DNA of 64,000 bases from Babylonia areolata (lineage: Eukaryota; Mollusca; Gastropoda; Neogastropoda; Buccinidae). The stretch spans positions 5,171,230 through 5,235,229 of the forward strand of contig NC_134891.1 of the NCBI RefSeq assembly GCF_041734735.1, written 5' to 3'. Below the pieces are notes generated by a model. That model was not told where the DNA came from, did no database searches, and saw nothing but the letters and a program-made list of their open reading frames with translations. Shown here piece after piece: positions 51,901-54,900 of this stretch. Numbering within the stretch: the stretch's first letter is position 1; the number at the start of each line of letters is the position of its first letter. The translations under genes were made by a program, and so were the position numbers.

Positions 51901-54900
51901 CCCACAACAGACTCAAGGTTGTTGCATGGTTACAGGAGGAGGTGGTGACCGCAGTGTACCACCACCACCCCTTCGCTGACTGCAAGCTGTCGGCAGTGTA
52001 CACACATTTCAGCTCAGTACAACACAGTACAACACAACACAACACAACAAACTTAGGGTTGCAGGCGTAGACAGTGACCACATGCACCACGACTCATTTC
52101 GCTGACTGCAAACCATTAGCAGTGTACACACATTACACCACAACAGAACAACACAGCACAACAGTACAATGCAACATAGCACAACCGTACAACACAGCAC
52201 AACACAGCAAAACACGGCATGACACAACACCCCACAACAGACTCAAGGTTGTTGCATGGTTACAGGAGGAGGTGGTGACCGCAGTGTACCACCACCACCC
52301 CTTCGCTGACTGCAAGCTGTCGGCAGTGTACACACATTTCAGCTCAGTACAACACACCACAACACAGCACAGCACAACACCCCACAACAGACTCAGGGTT
52401 GTTGCATGGTTGCAGGAGGAGGTGGTGACCACAGTGTACTACGACCCCTTCGCTGACTGCAAGCTGTCGGCAGTGTACACACATTTCAGCTCAGTACAAC
52501 ACAGTACAACACAACACACCACAGCAGTACAACACAACACACAACACACCACAGCACAGCACAAAAACACAACAACACACAACACATTACTCAGGGTGGT
52601 GGTTGCGTGGTTTGCAGGAGGAGGCGGTGACCACAGTGTACCACGACCCCTTCGCTGACTGCAAGCTGTCCTTGCTGAACTACGTGCGTGGTATCCATGA
52701 CGACCTCTCACACCAACTGGATGACCTGGAGCTACAGATTGCAGGTGAACAGCGGGGGGAGGGGGGAGGGACCGTTCGTCTGGCGTTTTCGACGGGCGCC
52801 ATTGCCGAATGGTTAAAGCTTTGGACTTTCGACCTGAGGGTCCCGGGTTCGAATCACGGTGACAGCGCCTGATGGGTAAAGGGTGGAGATTTTTACGATC
52901 TCCCAGGTCAACATATGTGCAGACCTGCCAGTGCCTGAACCCCCTTCGTGTGTATACGCAAGCATAAGATCAAATACGCACGTTAAAAATCCTGTAATCC
53001 ATGTCAGTGTTCGGTGGGTTATGGAAACAAGAACATACCCAGCATGCACACCCCCGAAAGCGGAGTATGGCTTCCTACATGGTGAGGTAAAAACGGTCAT
53101 ACACGTAAAAAGCCGACTCGCGTATATACGAGTGAACGTGGGAGTTGAAGCCCACGAACGCAGAAGAAGAAGAAGACGTCTGGCGTTTTCAGAGGAGGAA
53201 GATGGTAGAATGGTTGAGATGTTGGTCAGTACAGCGTCCTTGAGGGTCGGAGCTGAAAAACCTGGTCTGGCCCTGACTCTCAGGTTCAACCGGAAATTCA
53301 AACTGGGTGTCTGTTCATTCAGATGAGATGATAAACAAAAACAAATGAAATAAGATAAAATAAGTAAAAAAATGATAAATGAATAAGAATCAACAGAGGT
53401 CCTGTGTGCAGCACACACTTGGCACACTGGAAAAGAACCCATGGCAACAAAAGTGTTGTGTTCTGGCAGTATTCTTTAGAAGAAATCCTCTCTAATAGGT
53501 GTACAAACATCAAGGCTAATGCGCGTTGGGTTATGCTGCCGTCAGGCATCAGCTCAGCAGATTGGCACAGCATATATAAATTTTTACAAATACAGTGGTG
53601 CATTTTTCAGAACCAAACCAAACCAAAACTGTTAGTTTTGTGTTTTCAAGTGCGTACACCCACCGCTGAAAACAGCGTGCAGGAGTAAGGTCAAACTTTT
53701 AAGCAGCCCTGCAGGTTGTAAAAACCCACTGATTTGATTTGGTTTTGGTTTGATTTGATATGGGTACTTATATAGTGCCTGTCCAGGGTCGAATACCAAC
53801 CTTGTAGCACTTTACTAACTCGGGTCATTTGCACAGCAGTCTGCCTGCCTTGTGGCTGCCATCGGGTGCTCATCAGTCGTTTCCTGTGTCATTCAATCAG
53901 ATTTCAGGCACGCACACAAACACACTCAGATAGATATTTCTTCTTCTTCTGCGTTCGTGGGCCACAACTCCCACGTTCACTTGTATGTTTAAGAGTGGGC
54001 TTTTACATTTATGACTGTTTGGGTTTTTTTGACCCCGCCATGTAGGCAGCCATACTCTGCTTTTGGGGGTGTGCATGCCAGGTACCTTCTTGTTTCCATA
54101 ATCCACCGAACGCTGACATGGTGTACAGGATCTTTAACATGCGTATTTAATCTTCTACTCGCATATACACACAAAGGGGGTTCGGGCACTAGCAGGTCTG
54201 CACATATGTTGACATGGGAGATCAGAAAAATCTCCACCCTTTACCCACCAGGCACCGTTACCGAGATTCGAACCCGGGACTAAACACTTTAACCACTGGG
54301 CTATCGCGCCTGTCAGACAGACATGTAACATGGGGGACGTGAACACCAAAGGAGCCGCCGCTTTGTGTTGTCAAGTGTGTACACCCACCACTGAAAACAG
54401 TTTCTGGTTGTGTCAGGAGTGAGGTAAGACTTCATCAAAACAGCCATGCAAGTTGTAAAAGCCCACTGATTTGATTTGATTTGATATGGGTACTTATATA
54501 GCACCTATATCTGGTACACCCACCACTGAAAACAGTGTGTGGACATGTCAAGAGCCTGATAAAACTTAATTAAAGCAGCCATGCAGGTTGTAATAAATAT
54601 TAAAAAGCCCGCTCGGAGAGGTGAACGCCAAAGGAGACACAGGTCCTGGGTGCTCATGGATTCACTGCAGGTGCTGAAAAGTACATCACTTTAATGTAAT
54701 GTGTATTATGTCACGTTTTTCATAAAGCGCCCAGGGCAGTTTTCTGGACAGAGTTGCTGTATAAGTATCCATTAAGTGTTGCAGCAGTCGTTGATGAGAG
54801 TGATGTTATGGCCTTAGTAGTCGGTGAGGCTCTATGCACTGTAATGTGGTTTGATTTGAGTAATGATGCTGGTGGTCATGGCGGCAGTGGCTGGTTGGTG

